The notes under the pieces: model-generated | The model's database searches: none | Seen by the model: the letters and a program-made list of their open reading frames with translations, nothing else | Told to the model about the DNA's origin: nothing | Program-made: the position numbers and the translations under genes | Source: Shinella zoogloeoides | Lineage (GTDB): Bacteria > Pseudomonadota > Alphaproteobacteria > Rhizobiales > Rhizobiaceae | Length of the DNA: 64,000 nt | Reading direction: 5' to 3' | Assembly: GCF_003574625.1 (NCBI RefSeq) | Contig: NZ_QNUJ01000004.1 | Location: 434,001-498,000, forward strand | Shown: positions 1 through 8,098 of the stretch, one piece after another | Position numbering within the stretch: position 1 is the stretch's first letter | Layout of the letters: every line of letters begins with the position of its first letter

Positions 1-2
1 CG

Positions 3-182
3 GCCGGCTTTTCCGGCGCCTTCATGCGCTTCCTCGTGCGCTTCCGCCGCCATCTCGGCACGGTGGAGAAGGTCATGGGAGGGTTGCTGATCCTCACCGG
101 CCTAGCCTTCATCTTCGGCTATGTCAGCGCCGTTGCGATCTGGTTCCAGCAAACGTTTCCCATTCTCTCGCAAATCGGCTAG
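3..182 (+). CDS. CcdA-like cytochrome c biogenesis membrane protein, C-terminal end (partial)
   Basis: Only the last 59 codons are inside the window; the gene starts to the left. The visible part has a basic stretch (RFRRHLGTVEKVMGG) followed by one hydrophobic helix and a short aromatic tail ending FPILSQIG. This layout is what the end of CcdA / DsbD-like proteins looks like, where the last transmembrane helix follows a conserved RFRRH..VEK loop. CcdA family proteins carry reducing equivalents across the inner membrane to periplasmic thiol partners for cytochrome c maturation. The catalytic cysteines would lie in the missing part, so function cannot be verified here. The next gene starts 42 bp downstream on the same strand. 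Confidence 0.6.
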   Translation, partial: AGFSGAFMRFLVRFRRHLGTVEKVMGGLLILTGLAFIFGYVSAVAIWFQQTFPILSQIG

Positions 183-224
183 TCGGAAACATCATCCTCG
201 GCAAGCGGAAGCAGACCTTAGCCC

Positions 225-1187
225 ATGGCGGATATCATCGGACTGGTCCTGCCGTTCTTCGGCATGATTCTCCTGGGCTACGTGGTCGCCAGGATCACGA
301 AGCAGCCGGTCGAGGCACTCGGCTGGCTCAACACCTTCATCATCTACATCGCGCTGCCGGCCCTGTTCTTCAAGCTGGTGGCGAAGACGCCGATCGAGCA
401 GCTGACCCGCGTCGATTTCATCGTCGCCGATGTCGGGGCGACCTATCTCGTCTTCTGCCTGATCTTCGCCCTGGGGCTGTGGCTTCGTCGCGCGAGCGTC
501 GGCGACGCGACCATGCAGGGGCTTGCGGCGGCCTATGGCAATATCGGCTATATGGGGCCGGGCCTTGCGCTGCTCGCCTTCGGCGAGCCGGCGGCGGTGC
601 CCGTGGCACTGGTCTTCTGCTTTGAGAACATGCTGCATTTCATGGTGGCGCCCGCTTTGATGGCGCTTGCCGGTGGCGAGAAGCGGCCGGCCCATCAGGT
701 CGTCGGCGGCATCCTTCACAAGATCGTCACGCATCCCTTCATCATCGCGACGGCGGCCGGTTTCGCCGCCGCCTTTGCCGGTTTCGAGCCGCCGCAATCC
801 CTGCAGCGGCTGATCGACTACCTGGCGCAGGCGGCCGCGCCCTGCGCGCTCTTCGCCATGGGCGTCACGCTGGCGCTGCGACCGTTGAAGCGCGTGCCGG
901 TGGAGATCGGCTATATCGTGCCGGCAAAGCTCCTGCTGCTGCCGGTCACCATGTATCTGGTGCTCGGCCTTGCGGGCAATTTCGATCCGGTCTGGGTCTA
1001 TACGGCCGTGCTGCTTGCGGCGCTGCCGACGGCGACGAATGTCTTCGTCATCGGCCAGCAATATGGTGTGTGGCAGGAGAGGGCGTCGGCGACGATCCTC
1101 ATCACGACGGTGCTTTCCGTCGCGACGGTGACGATCGTGCTCTACCTCATCAAGTCAGGCCTGCTTCCGGGCGACCCGTTCCCTTAG
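225..1187 (+). CDS. AEC (auxin efflux carrier) family transporter
   Basis: A 320-residue, very hydrophobic protein with about ten predicted membrane segments in two halves, the normal length and layout of the bacterial AEC / malonate-auxin carrier family. It opens with MADIIGLVLPFFGMILLGY, and the second half contains the typical LLPVTMYL and AALPTATNVFVIGQQYG segments. Family members are secondary transporters for small carboxylic acids such as malonate or malate; the substrate here is unknown. The ATG at 225 is preceded by a purine-rich GGAAGCAG. Its last 33 bp overlap the 3' end of the convergent UbiH-like gene. Confidence 0.85.
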   Translation: MADIIGLVLPFFGMILLGYVVARITKQPVEALGWLNTFIIYIALPALFFKLVAKTPIEQLTRVDFIVADVGATYLVFCLIFALGLWLRRASVGDATMQGLAAAYGNIGYMGPGLALLAFGEPAAVPVALVFCFENMLHFMVAPALMALAGGEKRPAHQVVGGILHKIVTHPFIIATAAGFAAAFAGFEPPQSLQRLIDYLAQAAAPCALFAMGVTLALRPLKRVPVEIGYIVPAKLLLLPVTMYLVLGLAGNFDPVWVYTAVLLAALPTATNVFVIGQQYGVWQERASATILITTVLSVATVTIVLYLIKSGLLPGDPFP

Positions 1188-2363
1188 GCCCTCGCGAAAG
1201 GCCTTCAGCGAGCCGAGCGGTTCGATGCCCTCGCGCATGACGATGCTGCGCAGCGGTCCGAGGGCGGACAGCAGATGCAGGCCGGCGGACCGCAGGAACT
1301 GCACGGGCAGGAAATCGGAAAGCAGCGAGCGGTTGAGGAGATCGACGCTGAGCGTGCGCGAGCGGATATCGGCCTGGCGCCTGCGGTCGAAGCGCTCGCC
1401 GAGCGCAAAATAGTTCGCCGGCTCACTATCGCCGACCAAATCCCTGAGCGCCATGATGTCGCGCAGACTGAGGTTGAGCCCCTGCGCGCCGATCGGCGGG
1501 AAGGCGTGGGCGGCCTCGCCGAGCAACACGAATCGTCCCTTGCCGAAATGGTCGGCCGTCATGCCGGAGAGCGGGAAGCTCTGGGCGCCGGTTTCGACGG
1601 TGACCTTGCCGAGCATGGACTGCATGCGCTCTTCCACCGCCTGGCCGAGGTCGGAAACGGGCAGGTCCCGCAGCCGCGCCGCTTCCTTCGGCGGCAGGAC
1701 CCAGACGAGGCTGGAGCGCCGGCCGGGCAGAGGGACCTGCGTGAAGGGGCCGCTTTCCGTGTGGAATTCCGTCGAGACATTGCCGTGCGGCCGCTCATGC
1801 GCAAAGTTCAGCACCAGCGCGGATTGCGGATAGGACCAGGCGCGCACGCCGATGCCGGCGCTGTCGCGGATGCGCGACTTCTTGCCATCCGCGCCGACGA
1901 CCAATGAGGCGAGGACACGCTCGCCATCGTCCAGCACCAGTTCGACGCCGTTCTCGAAGCTGTTGGCGGCCGTCACGCCGTTTTCCAGCCGCGCGATATT
2001 GCCCTGCGCCGCGATGCGCTCGTCCAGCACCTTGAGGAAGGGGAGATTGGGAATGTTGTAGCCGAACGCATCGAGCCCCACCTCGCCGGAGCGGAAGGCG
2101 ACCGGCGGCGCGCGCAGGAGCCGTGTCGTGCCGTCGAGGATCTGCATGGTCTCGAGCGCGGCCGCGTGCGGGGCGATCGCATCCCAGAGCGCGAGCGTCT
2201 TCAGGAAGGCGATGGACTGGTCCATGAGTGCCGTCGTGCGGCCGTCCGCAACACGGGTCGGCGGGGCGATCAGCGCGACGGTGCGGCCCGAATCGGAAAG
2301 CGCGAGGGCCGCGAGGCTGCCGGCAAGGCCCGCGCCGACGATCGCGATATCGAATTGTCTCAT
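1155..2363 (-). CDS. UbiH/UbiF/VisC family FAD-dependent hydroxylase
   Basis: A 402-residue flavoprotein monooxygenase of the UbiH/COQ6 type. The N-terminus has the Rossmann dinucleotide motif GAGLAG (residues 10-15), and around residue 280 the second FAD motif reads GEAAHAFPPIGAQGLNL. The usual GD of that motif is GE here. Family members hydroxylate the ring of ubiquinone precursors. Which ring position this one uses cannot be told from sequence. A longer reading frame runs up to 2450, but the FAD fold begins at the ATG at 2363, so the shorter start is chosen. The gene is monocistronic, divergent from the pcs gene, and has a perfect palindrome 15 bp upstream of the start. Confidence 0.85.
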   Translation of the reverse strand: MRQFDIAIVGAGLAGSLAALALSDSGRTVALIAPPTRVADGRTTALMDQSIAFLKTLALWDAIAPHAAALETMQILDGTTRLLRAPPVAFRSGEVGLDAFGYNIPNLPFLKVLDERIAAQGNIARLENGVTAANSFENGVELVLDDGERVLASLVVGADGKKSRIRDSAGIGVRAWSYPQSALVLNFAHERPHGNVSTEFHTESGPFTQVPLPGRRSSLVWVLPPKEAARLRDLPVSDLGQAVEERMQSMLGKVTVETGAQSFPLSGMTADHFGKGRFVLLGEAAHAFPPIGAQGLNLSLRDIMALRDLVGDSEPANYFALGERFDRRRQADIRSRTLSVDLLNRSLLSDFLPVQFLRSAGLHLLSALGPLRSIVMREGIEPLGSLKAFREGLRERVARKQA

Positions 2364-2378
2364 GACCGACCTCCGGAA

Positions 2379-2394
2379 TGGGAAACGTTTCCCA
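2379..2394. promoter_or_regulatory. 16-bp perfect palindrome, LacI-operator-like
   Basis: TGGGAAACGTTTCCCA is perfectly self-complementary with a central CG, the form of operators used by LacI/GalR family repressors. It lies 15 bp upstream of the UbiH-like gene start, where a bound repressor would block transcription or initiation. No LacI family regulator is in the window. Assignment to a regulator is inference. Confidence 0.4.
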
Positions 2395-2606
2395 CAGATT
2401 TGCGATGCTTGTAGCGGGCAAGAGTAGGGCCGCAAAGAGGCAATTTCCATGGGATGAATCCGCGCAGGGCCGGATACGCACCGGCGGGCCGCGGATTTTC
2501 ACTGGCGATGACCGGCAATCAATGCATATTACGGCAAGACACGAAGAGGGCGCGTTCGGCGGATCGCGGCCGGGAAAAAGCCCCAAGGGATGGACGGCGA
2601 ACCGCA

Positions 2607-3332
2607 ATGAAATTCTTCAACTACAAGCGCGTGCCCTACGCGGAAATCCGCGCCTTTTCCGTCCATATCCTGACGGCGTCCGGCTCGTTTCTCGCCTTTC
2701 TCGGCGTCGTGGCCGCGGCCGAGCACCGTTTCGTCGACATGTTCTGGTGGCTTGGCCTTGCGCTCCTCGTCGATGGCATCGACGGGCCCATCGCGCGCAA
2801 GGTGCGGGTCAAGGAAGTGCTGCCGAACTGGTCCGGCGATACGCTGGACAATGTCATCGACTATGTGACCTACGTATTGCTGCCGGCCTTCGCGCTCTAC
2901 CAGAGCGGCATGATCGGCGAGCCGTGGTCCTTCGTGGCGGCCGGCGCCATCGTGGTTTCGAGCGCCATCTACTATGCGGACATGGGCATGAAGACGGACG
3001 AGTATTTCTTCTCGGGCTTCCCGGTCGTGTGGAACATGGTGGTCTTCACGCTCTTCGTCATACAGGCGAGCGAGGTGACGGCGTCTGTCGTCGTCTTCGT
3101 TTCCGTCTTCCTCACCTTCATGCCGATCAATTTCCTGCATCCGGTGCGCGTCCAGCGGCTGCGGCCGCTCAATCTGGCGATCTTCTTCCTCTGGTCGTTC
3201 CTCGGCATCTATGCGCTGCTCCTGCATTTCGCGTCGCCGGCCTGGGTGGTCTGGGGCGTGGTCGGCACCGGTCTCTATCTCTATGTCATCGGCGGCGTGC
3301 TGCAGGTCTTTCCGAGCCTCGGCCGGCGCTAG
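2607..3332 (+). CDS. pcs: Phosphatidylcholine synthase (CDP-choline-independent, one-step)
   Basis: A 241-residue integral membrane enzyme that condenses CDP-diacylglycerol with choline to make phosphatidylcholine, the bacterial one-step pathway found in rhizobia and other host-associated bacteria. The CDP-alcohol phosphatidyltransferase motif is present in the Pcs-specific spacing DG-x2-AR-x12-G-x3-D-x3-D: D59, G60, A63, R64, G77, D81 and D85. Several hydrophobic segments follow. The reading frame is open back to 2454, but the conserved protein begins MKFFNYKRVPYAEIRAF at the ATG at 2607, so that start is used. The TAG stop codon shares two bases with the first arm of the downstream palindromic repeat. 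Confidence 0.93.
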   Translation: MKFFNYKRVPYAEIRAFSVHILTASGSFLAFLGVVAAAEHRFVDMFWWLGLALLVDGIDGPIARKVRVKEVLPNWSGDTLDNVIDYVTYVLLPAFALYQSGMIGEPWSFVAAGAIVVSSAIYYADMGMKTDEYFFSGFPVVWNMVVFTLFVIQASEVTASVVVFVSVFLTFMPINFLHPVRVQRLRPLNLAIFFLWSFLGIYALLLHFASPAWVVWGVVGTGLYLYVIGGVLQVFPSLGRR

Positions 3333-3432
3333 AGCATTTTCGCTTTTCTCCGAATCACGAGAACGCTCTAACTCATTGTTTTGTCGCATTTCCGGACGCA
3401 AAGCCGCTTCGCACTTTTGCTGGAAATGCTCT
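3331..3432. repeat. Rhizobial intergenic palindromic repeat, copy 1 (full length, RIME-like)
   Basis: A 102-bp element between pcs and the quinone oxidoreductase gene. Its ends are inverted repeats (AGAGCATTT at 3331-3339 and AAATGCTCT at 3424-3432), with a further internal inverted pair near AGAACGCTCT. The right-hand 60 bp, 3373-3432, is repeated at 9243-9302 with roughly 85% identity by my hand count and again in degenerate form at 52063-52110. It resembles the short mosaic elements scattered between genes of Rhizobiaceae. It has no coding capacity. Confidence 0.8.
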
Positions 3433-3452
3433 GGAATCCGGAGGAGCATGAC

Positions 3453-4424
3453 ATGACCAAGGCGATCGTTGTTCGCAGTCTCGGTGGGCCGGACGTCCTG
3501 AAACTCGAAGACGCGCCGCTCGGCCTGCCGGGTCCGGGCGAGGTGCAGATCCGGCAGGCGGCCATCGGCCTCAACTTCATCGACGTCTATTTCCGTACAG
3601 GCCTCTACAAGGCCGACCTGCCGTTCATTCCCGGCAAGGAAGGGGCGGGAACGGTGACGGCAGTCGGCGAAGGCGTGACGGATTTTGCCGTCGGCGACCG
3701 CGTCGCCTATGCTTCGGCGGACGGCGCCTACGCGGCCGAGCGCAATGTCGCGACGAAGCATCTGGTGAAGGTGCCGGAGGGCATTTCCCTGGAAACTGCC
3801 GCCGCCATGATGCTGAAAGGCATGACCGCGCAGTATCTGTTGCTCCAGACTTACCCTGTGAAGCCCGGCAGCGTGATCCTGTTCCACGCGGCGGCGGGCG
3901 GCGTCGGTCTCATCGCCGGCCAGTGGGCAAAGGCGCTCGGCGCGACGGTGATCGGCACGGCCGGTTCGCAGGCGAAGATCGATCTTGCGCTGGCGCACGG
4001 CTACGACCACGTCATCGATTACGGCAGGGAGGATTTCGCGGCCCGCGTGCGGGAGCTGACGGATGGGGCCGGCGTCGATGTCGTCTACGATTCCGTCGGC
4101 AGGGACACGTTCCCGAAATCGTTGGACTGTCTCAAGCCGCGCGGCCTCTTCGTCAGCTTCGGCAATTCCTCCGGCCCGGTCGATGCGTTCAACCTCGGCC
4201 TTCTCGCCCAGAAGGGCTCGCTCTTCGCCACCCGCCCGACGCTCTTCCATTACATCGCGACGCGCGCGGCGCTCGATGCATGTGCAAATTCGCTCTTTGA
4301 TGTTGTGCGCAGCAACAAAGTGCGTATCAATATTCATCAGACTTATTCGCTGGCGGACGCGGGACGCGCCCACACGGATCTGGAATCAAGAAAAACGAGT
4401 GGAACGACATTGCTCATTCCCTGA
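3453..4424 (+). CDS. NADPH:quinone oxidoreductase, zinc-independent MDR family
   Basis: A 323-residue medium-chain dehydrogenase/reductase of the quinone oxidoreductase (QOR) branch. It starts MTKAIVVRSLGGPDVLKLED and has the substrate-domain segment FIDVYFRTGLYK. The NADPH-binding Rossmann motif HAAAGGVGLIAGQWAKALGA lies around residue 150, and the C-terminus ends in the typical THTDLESRKTSGTTLLIP-like block. It lacks the zinc-ligand pattern of alcohol dehydrogenases, as expected for QOR. Family members reduce quinones by one electron or act on small enones. The frame is open further upstream into the repeat, but a GGAGGA sits just before the ATG at 3453, so that start is chosen. Confidence 0.9.
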   Translation: MTKAIVVRSLGGPDVLKLEDAPLGLPGPGEVQIRQAAIGLNFIDVYFRTGLYKADLPFIPGKEGAGTVTAVGEGVTDFAVGDRVAYASADGAYAAERNVATKHLVKVPEGISLETAAAMMLKGMTAQYLLLQTYPVKPGSVILFHAAAGGVGLIAGQWAKALGATVIGTAGSQAKIDLALAHGYDHVIDYGREDFAARVRELTDGAGVDVVYDSVGRDTFPKSLDCLKPRGLFVSFGNSSGPVDAFNLGLLAQKGSLFATRPTLFHYIATRAALDACANSLFDVVRSNKVRINIHQTYSLADAGRAHTDLESRKTSGTTLLIP

Positions 4425-4474
4425 AAACGACCCGAAGGGGCGCTGGGAACGGGATTGCAGGAAAGAGGGGCATA

Positions 4475-6049
4475 GTGTCAGCCGTTGGAGCGTCTGGGGG
4501 CCGTCCGTTGCTGGCTGTCCGCAGCCTGACAAAGCTATTCGGTTCGTTTGCCGCCTGTAACGGCATCGACCTCGATATCCAGCCCGGCGAGATCCATGCC
4601 CTTCTGGGCGAGAATGGCGCCGGCAAGTCCACCCTGGTCAAGATGCTGTTCGGTGTCCTGGCGCCGACCAGCGGCGAGATTCTGTGGAAGGGCGAATCCG
4701 TTCGCATTCCAAGCCCCGGCGCGGCCCGCCGCCTCGGCATTGGCATGGTCTTCCAGCATTTCTCGCTGTTCGAGGCGCTGACGGTCGCCGAGAACATCGC
4801 GCTGTCGCTGAGCCCCGGCATCTCGCTCTCGAAGGTGGCCGAGGAAGCCTCGCGCCTTTCCCATCTCTACGGCCTGCCGCTCGATCCGAAGGCCCATGTC
4901 GCCGACCTTTCCGTCGGCGAGCGCCAGCGCATCGAGATCGTGCGCGCGCTGCTGCAGAACCCGGAACTCATCATCCTCGACGAGCCGACCTCGGTGCTGA
5001 CGCCGCAGGAGGCCGACCGCCTGTTCGAAACGCTCGCCAAGCTGAAGGCCGAGGGCCGTTCCGTCCTCTATATCAGCCACCGGCTCGAGGAGGTGCAGCG
5101 CATCTGCGACCGCGCCACCGTTCTTCGCCACGGCAAGGTCACCGGCGCCTGCGACCCGCGCAAGGAGACGCCCGCGTCGCTCGCCCGCATGATGGTCGGC
5201 AGCGATGTCGCCTCCGTCAGCGCGGCGGGAACGAACACCAAGGGCGACGTGCTGCTCGAGGCAAGGCATCTCAGCGTTCCGGCGCGCACGCCCTTCGCCG
5301 TCGCGCTGAAGAACGTCTGTCTCAAGGTGCGGGGCGGCGAGGTGCTGGCCATCGCCGGCGTTGCCGGCAACGGACAGGGCGAGCTTTTCGATGCGCTCTC
5401 CGGCGAATATCCGGTCGCTGACGCGTCGGCCGTCTCGGTTCGCGGCAAGGCCGCCGGCAATCTCGGCATCACCGCCCGTCGCCTGATGGGCGCCGGCTTC
5501 GTGCCCGAGGAGCGCCATGGCCATGCCGCCGTGCCGGGCCTGCCGCTTTCCGACAACCTCGTTCTGGCGCGCAACCAGTCGGACCGAAGGACGTTCCTTT
5601 CCGGTGGCATCCTCGGCATCATCCGCCGCGCCGTCGTGCACATCGCCTCGCGACGCATTTCCGAGACGATGGACGTGCGCAAGAGCGGCGAGGACCCGGC
5701 CGCCGGCTCGCTTTCCGGCGGCAACCTGCAGAAATATATCGTCGGCCGCGAACTCGACCGCCAGCCGGCCGTGCTGATCGTCAACCAGCCGACCTGGGGT
5801 GTCGATGCGGGGGCGGCGAGCCGCATCCGGCAGGCGCTCGTGGATCTTGCGAAATCGGGCTCGGCGGTGCTGGTCATCAGCCAGGACCTCGACGAAATCT
5901 TCGAGGTGGCGACGGAGATCGCCGTCATCAGCGAGGGGCGGCTTTCCGATGCCTATCCGGCCCGCGAGCTGACGCGCGAAAAGATCGGCCTCCTGATGGG
6001 CGGCATGTACGGCAAGACCGAGGGTGAGGAGGCGGCTCATGCGCATTGA
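4475..6049 (+). CDS. BMP/nucleoside-type ABC importer, double ATP-binding subunit
   Basis: A 524-residue protein with two fused ABC domains, as in the sugar and nucleoside importers of the RbsA/YufO type. Domain 1 is intact: Walker A GENGAGKST (45-53), signature LSVGE (145-149) and Walker B LIILDE (165-170). Domain 2 is degenerate in the usual way for this class: its Walker A reads GVAGNGQGE with no lysine, and its Walker B reads VLIVNQPT, while the signature LSGGNLQ is kept. So probably only one site hydrolyses ATP well. The start is a GTG at 4475 after GAAAGAGGGG. It is the first gene of a four-gene operon ending with a BMP-family receptor. Confidence 0.92.
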   Translation: MSAVGASGGRPLLAVRSLTKLFGSFAACNGIDLDIQPGEIHALLGENGAGKSTLVKMLFGVLAPTSGEILWKGESVRIPSPGAARRLGIGMVFQHFSLFEALTVAENIALSLSPGISLSKVAEEASRLSHLYGLPLDPKAHVADLSVGERQRIEIVRALLQNPELIILDEPTSVLTPQEADRLFETLAKLKAEGRSVLYISHRLEEVQRICDRATVLRHGKVTGACDPRKETPASLARMMVGSDVASVSAAGTNTKGDVLLEARHLSVPARTPFAVALKNVCLKVRGGEVLAIAGVAGNGQGELFDALSGEYPVADASAVSVRGKAAGNLGITARRLMGAGFVPEERHGHAAVPGLPLSDNLVLARNQSDRRTFLSGGILGIIRRAVVHIASRRISETMDVRKSGEDPAAGSLSGGNLQKYIVGRELDRQPAVLIVNQPTWGVDAGAASRIRQALVDLAKSGSAVLVISQDLDEIFEVATEIAVISEGRLSDAYPARELTREKIGLLMGGMYGKTEGEEAAHAH

Positions 6050-7130
6050 ACTCGAAAAGCGCGCCAATCCCTCGACATTCTATTCCATCCTCTCGCCCTT
6101 CCTGGCGCTCGGCCTGACGGTCATTGCCGGCGGCATCATGTTCGCGCTGCTCGGCAAGAGCCCGGGATCGGCGCTCTACAGCTTCTTCATCGAGCCGCTG
6201 CTCGACGTCTGGTCGCTGCACGAGATCGCCATCAAGGCCGCGCCGCTGATCCTGATCGGCGTCGGCCTTTCCGTCTGCTACCGCTCGAACAACTGGAACA
6301 TCGGCGCCGAGGGGCAGTTCATCGCCGGGGCGATTGCCGGCTCCATCGTGCCGGTCGTCTTCCACGACTGGCATTCCTCGCTCGTCCTGCCGCTGATGCT
6401 GATCTTCGGCATGATCGGCGGCGCGCTCTATGCAGGCGTGCCTGCCTTTCTCAAGGCGCACATGAACACCAACGAGATCCTGACGAGCCTGATGCTGGTC
6501 TATATCGCCCAGCTCTTCCTCGACTGGCTCGTGCGTGGCCCCTGGCGCAGCCCTGATGCCTATAACTTCCCGGTGACGCGCGATTTCGCGCCGGAGGCGA
6601 TCCTTCCCGAGCTTGTTTCCTCCGGTAGGGCCAATCTCGGCTTCGCCTTTGCCGTCATCGCCGCCGTCGCGCTCTGGGTCATGATGCGCTACACGCTGAA
6701 GGGCTTCGAGATCACCGTGCTCGGCCAGTCGGAGCGGGCAGGGCGCTTTGCCGGCTTCTCCTCCAAGCGCATGATCTGGTTTTCCATGCTGCTGTCCGGC
6801 GCGCTCGCCGGCCTTGCCGGCATTTCCGAGGTCAGCGGCACCATCGGCAAATTGCAGCCGATCATCTCGCCCGGCTACGGCTTCACGGCGATCATCGTCG
6901 CGTTCCTCGGGCGCCTCAATCCGCTGGGCATCATCGCCGCGGGCCTGTTCCTGGCGCTCACCTATGTCGGCGGCGAGGCGGTGCAACTGACGCTTACCGT
7001 CTCCGACAAGGTCACGCGCGTCTTCCAGGGGCTGCTGCTCTTCTTCGTGCTCTCCTGCGACACGCTCATCCAGTACAAAATCCGGCTGGTCTTCTCCCGC
7101 CTTACCCGTGGAAATGAGGGAGCGCTCTGA
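6039..7130 (+). CDS. ABC importer permease (BMP/nucleoside type), subunit 1
   Basis: A 363-residue inner-membrane permease of the BPD_transp_2 family, with some ten hydrophobic segments and the conserved stretch YRSNNWNIGAEGQFIAGAIA in the N-terminal third and NPLGIIAAGLFLALTYVGGE near the end. It pairs with the next gene to form the pore. A GTG at 6024 is in frame, but GTGAGGAGG at 6024-6032 looks like the ribosome-binding site, so the ATG at 6039 is preferred. It overlaps the end of the ATPase gene by 11 bp, which suggests translational coupling. Confidence 0.9.
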   Translation: MRIELEKRANPSTFYSILSPFLALGLTVIAGGIMFALLGKSPGSALYSFFIEPLLDVWSLHEIAIKAAPLILIGVGLSVCYRSNNWNIGAEGQFIAGAIAGSIVPVVFHDWHSSLVLPLMLIFGMIGGALYAGVPAFLKAHMNTNEILTSLMLVYIAQLFLDWLVRGPWRSPDAYNFPVTRDFAPEAILPELVSSGRANLGFAFAVIAAVALWVMMRYTLKGFEITVLGQSERAGRFAGFSSKRMIWFSMLLSGALAGLAGISEVSGTIGKLQPIISPGYGFTAIIVAFLGRLNPLGIIAAGLFLALTYVGGEAVQLTLTVSDKVTRVFQGLLLFFVLSCDTLIQYKIRLVFSRLTRGNEGAL

Positions 7131-8050
7131 TGGGTATGATCGAGGCCATCCTCCTGACCGTGATCACCGCGGCGACGCCGCTCGTGCTCGCCTCCATCGG
7201 CGAGCTCGTCACGGAGCGCACCGGCGTGCTCAATCTCGGCGTCGAGGGCATGATGGTGATGGGGGCGGCCATCGCCTTCGCCGCCACGCAGGTCACCGGC
7301 TCGCCCTATATCGGCATTCTCGCCGGCATTGCCGGCGGGGCGCTGTTCTCGCTGCTCTTCGGCTTCCTGACGCTGACGCTCGTCGCCAACCAGGTGGCGA
7401 CCGGTCTTGCGCTCACCATCCTGGGCCTCGGGGTCTCCGGCCAGATCGGCGAGCCCTATGTCGGCATGTCGGGCGCCAAGCTCGAGCCGATCGCGATCCC
7501 GCTGCTCGCCGACATTCCCTTCATCGGCCCGCTGCTTTTCAAGCAGGACATCATCTTCTACCTGTCGATCGCCATCGTCATCGGCGTCAACTGGTTCCTG
7601 TTCAGGAGCCGCGCGGGCCTGAAGGTCCGGGCGATCGGCGACAACCATGCCTCCGCCCATGCGCTCGGCATCCATGTCATCCGCACGCGCTACCTGGCCG
7701 TGATGTTCGGCGGCGCCTGCGCGGGCCTTGCCGGCGCGCAGCTCTCGCTGGTCTATACGCCGCAATGGGTGGAGAACATGTCGGCCGGGCGCGGATGGAT
7801 CGCGCTGGCGCTGGTCGTCTTCGCCTCGTGGAGGCCCTGGCGGGTGCTGCTCGGCGGCTATCTCTTCGGCGCGGTGTCGATCAGCCAGTTGCATGCGCAG
7901 GCCTTCGGCATCGGCATTCCGTCGCAGTTCCTGTCGGCTCTTCCCTATGCCGCCACTGTTATCGTACTAATCCTGATATCGCACAACCGGCGCATGACGC
8001 TGATCAATACGCCTGCCTCGCTCGGCAAGCCGTTCGTGCCGGATCGGTGA
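7130..8050 (+). CDS. ABC importer permease (BMP/nucleoside type), subunit 2
   Basis: A 306-residue permease, also of the BPD_transp_2 family, with the hallmark ERTGVLNLGVEGMMVMGA near the N-terminus and RAIGDNHASAHALGI in the cytoplasmic loop that contacts the ATPase. The start ATG overlaps the stop of the preceding permease by one base (TGATG), so the two membrane subunits are probably made in equal amounts. Homologous pairs import purine or other nucleosides; substrate is inferred from family only. Confidence 0.9.
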   Translation: MGMIEAILLTVITAATPLVLASIGELVTERTGVLNLGVEGMMVMGAAIAFAATQVTGSPYIGILAGIAGGALFSLLFGFLTLTLVANQVATGLALTILGLGVSGQIGEPYVGMSGAKLEPIAIPLLADIPFIGPLLFKQDIIFYLSIAIVIGVNWFLFRSRAGLKVRAIGDNHASAHALGIHVIRTRYLAVMFGGACAGLAGAQLSLVYTPQWVENMSAGRGWIALALVVFASWRPWRVLLGGYLFGAVSISQLHAQAFGIGIPSQFLSALPYAATVIVLILISHNRRMTLINTPASLGKPFVPDR

Positions 8051-8098
8051 CGAGAACAAGAAGACGGGAAACAACCACTCCAACCCTCAGAGGATAAA

